A stretch of 5,810 nt of DNA from contig DUQT01000088.1 of NCBI GenBank assembly GCA_012837655.1, positions 1-5,810 of the forward strand, read 5' to 3'. Position 1 is the first letter of the stretch. Each line of letters starts with the position of its first letter. The DNA comes from Actinomyces sp. (lineage in GTDB: Bacteria > Actinomycetota > Actinomycetes > Actinomycetales > Actinomycetaceae). The notes under the pieces were generated by a model that was not told the origin of the DNA, made no database searches, and worked only from the letters and a program-made list of their open reading frames with translations. Positions 5,472 through 5,810 of the stretch are shown piece by piece. Both the position numbers and the translations under genes were made by a program.

Positions 5472-5810
5472 TTAGTCCTTGAAGACTTCCCGCATTTTCG
5501 CAACAGTATCGCGTGCTTCCTGAGTTTGCTCGTGCACGCGATCCGGAGCAGTTCCACCGCGGCCTGCGCGTGCTGCGACGGATCCCTGCGCTGACAGGAC
5601 TTCCCGCACGTCAGGTGTTAGGGCTTCGTTAATGGAGGCGAACTCGTCGTCGGTTAGATCCCAAAGCTCGCGATCAGTGGAGTCCGCAAGGGCCACGCAC
5701 TCACCGGAGATTTCGTGCGCGTTGCGGAAAGGAACACCCTTCTTGACGAGCCACTCGGCGATGTCCGTTGCCAAGGAGAATCCGCGCGGAGCCAGGTATT
5801 CCATGCGGTC
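5472..5810 (-). CDS. argH: argininosuccinate lyase, C-terminal part (runs off window)
   Basis: The last 112 codons of argininosuccinate lyase, which cleaves argininosuccinate to arginine and fumarate in the final step of arginine synthesis. Recognisable C-terminal blocks are GFSLATDIAEWLVKKGVPFRNAHEISGECV, the LTDDEF...LTPDVREVL segment and GSVAARAGRGGTAPDRV, all typical of the fumarase/aspartase-superfamily ArgH tail. The frame stays open to the window edge; the first Met seen (5804) is internal. The SSxMPxKxNP catalytic signature lies upstream, outside the window. The gene ends in TAA and leads directly into mpg on the same strand. Confidence 0.93.
   Translation of the reverse strand, partial: DRMEYLAPRGFSLATDIAEWLVKKGVPFRNAHEISGECVALADSTDRELWDLTDDEFASINEALTPDVREVLSAQGSVAARAGRGGTAPDRVHEQTQEARDTVAKMREVFKD

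Overview
The window looks like a piece of an actinobacterial chromosome, most likely Corynebacterium or a close relative. On the minus strand, the first 15 bases read as the 5' end of a 16S rRNA, preceded by the U/G-rich leader and BoxA-type motif typical of high-GC Gram-positives. The coding genes are moderately GC-rich. Next-neighbour mpg and tyrS on one strand are known from Mycobacterium tuberculosis (Rv1688-Rv1689). The genus is an inference; no marker is complete enough to fix it.

Layout. Bases 1-15 (minus) are the start of 16S rRNA. Bases 16-452 hold the rRNA operon leader (BoxB-like hairpin, BoxA/BoxC-like motif, long A/C-only stretches on the plus strand) and two candidate rRNA promoters. 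A strong hairpin at 453-491 separates this from tyrS (643-1929, minus), and its edge overlaps the -35 box of the upstream rRNA promoter. The tyrS 3' end has a diverged second copy just downstream. From a 108-bp divergent intergenic region, three plus-strand genes follow: a NiaR-type regulator (HTH_11 + 3H), a PTS_EIIC_2-family membrane protein, and a TIGR01777-family SDR epimerase. The last of these converges, with a 5-bp gap, on mpg (3-methyladenine DNA glycosylase, minus), which sits directly behind the C-terminal end of argH (minus, cut by the window edge).

How the parts relate. argH-mpg looks like one transcription unit, with the two genes in the same reading frame and separated by a stop and two codons. 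tyrS has its own promoter and feeds toward the rRNA operon, so the terminator there matters. The regulator and membrane protein form the most suggestive pair: NiaR proteins sense niacin and repress NAD-precursor uptake or synthesis, and a perfect 8-bp inverted repeat lies in the gap just ahead of the membrane protein gene. A regulator-controlled transporter is a reasonable hypothesis, but its substrate is not shown by the sequence. The regulator and epimerase genes both have starts forced by in-frame stop codons and no Shine-Dalgarno, so both are probably read from leaderless transcripts. Nothing here looks like a wholly new system; the most notable points are the regulator/transporter pair, the tyrS 3' duplication and the compact tyrS/rRNA junction.
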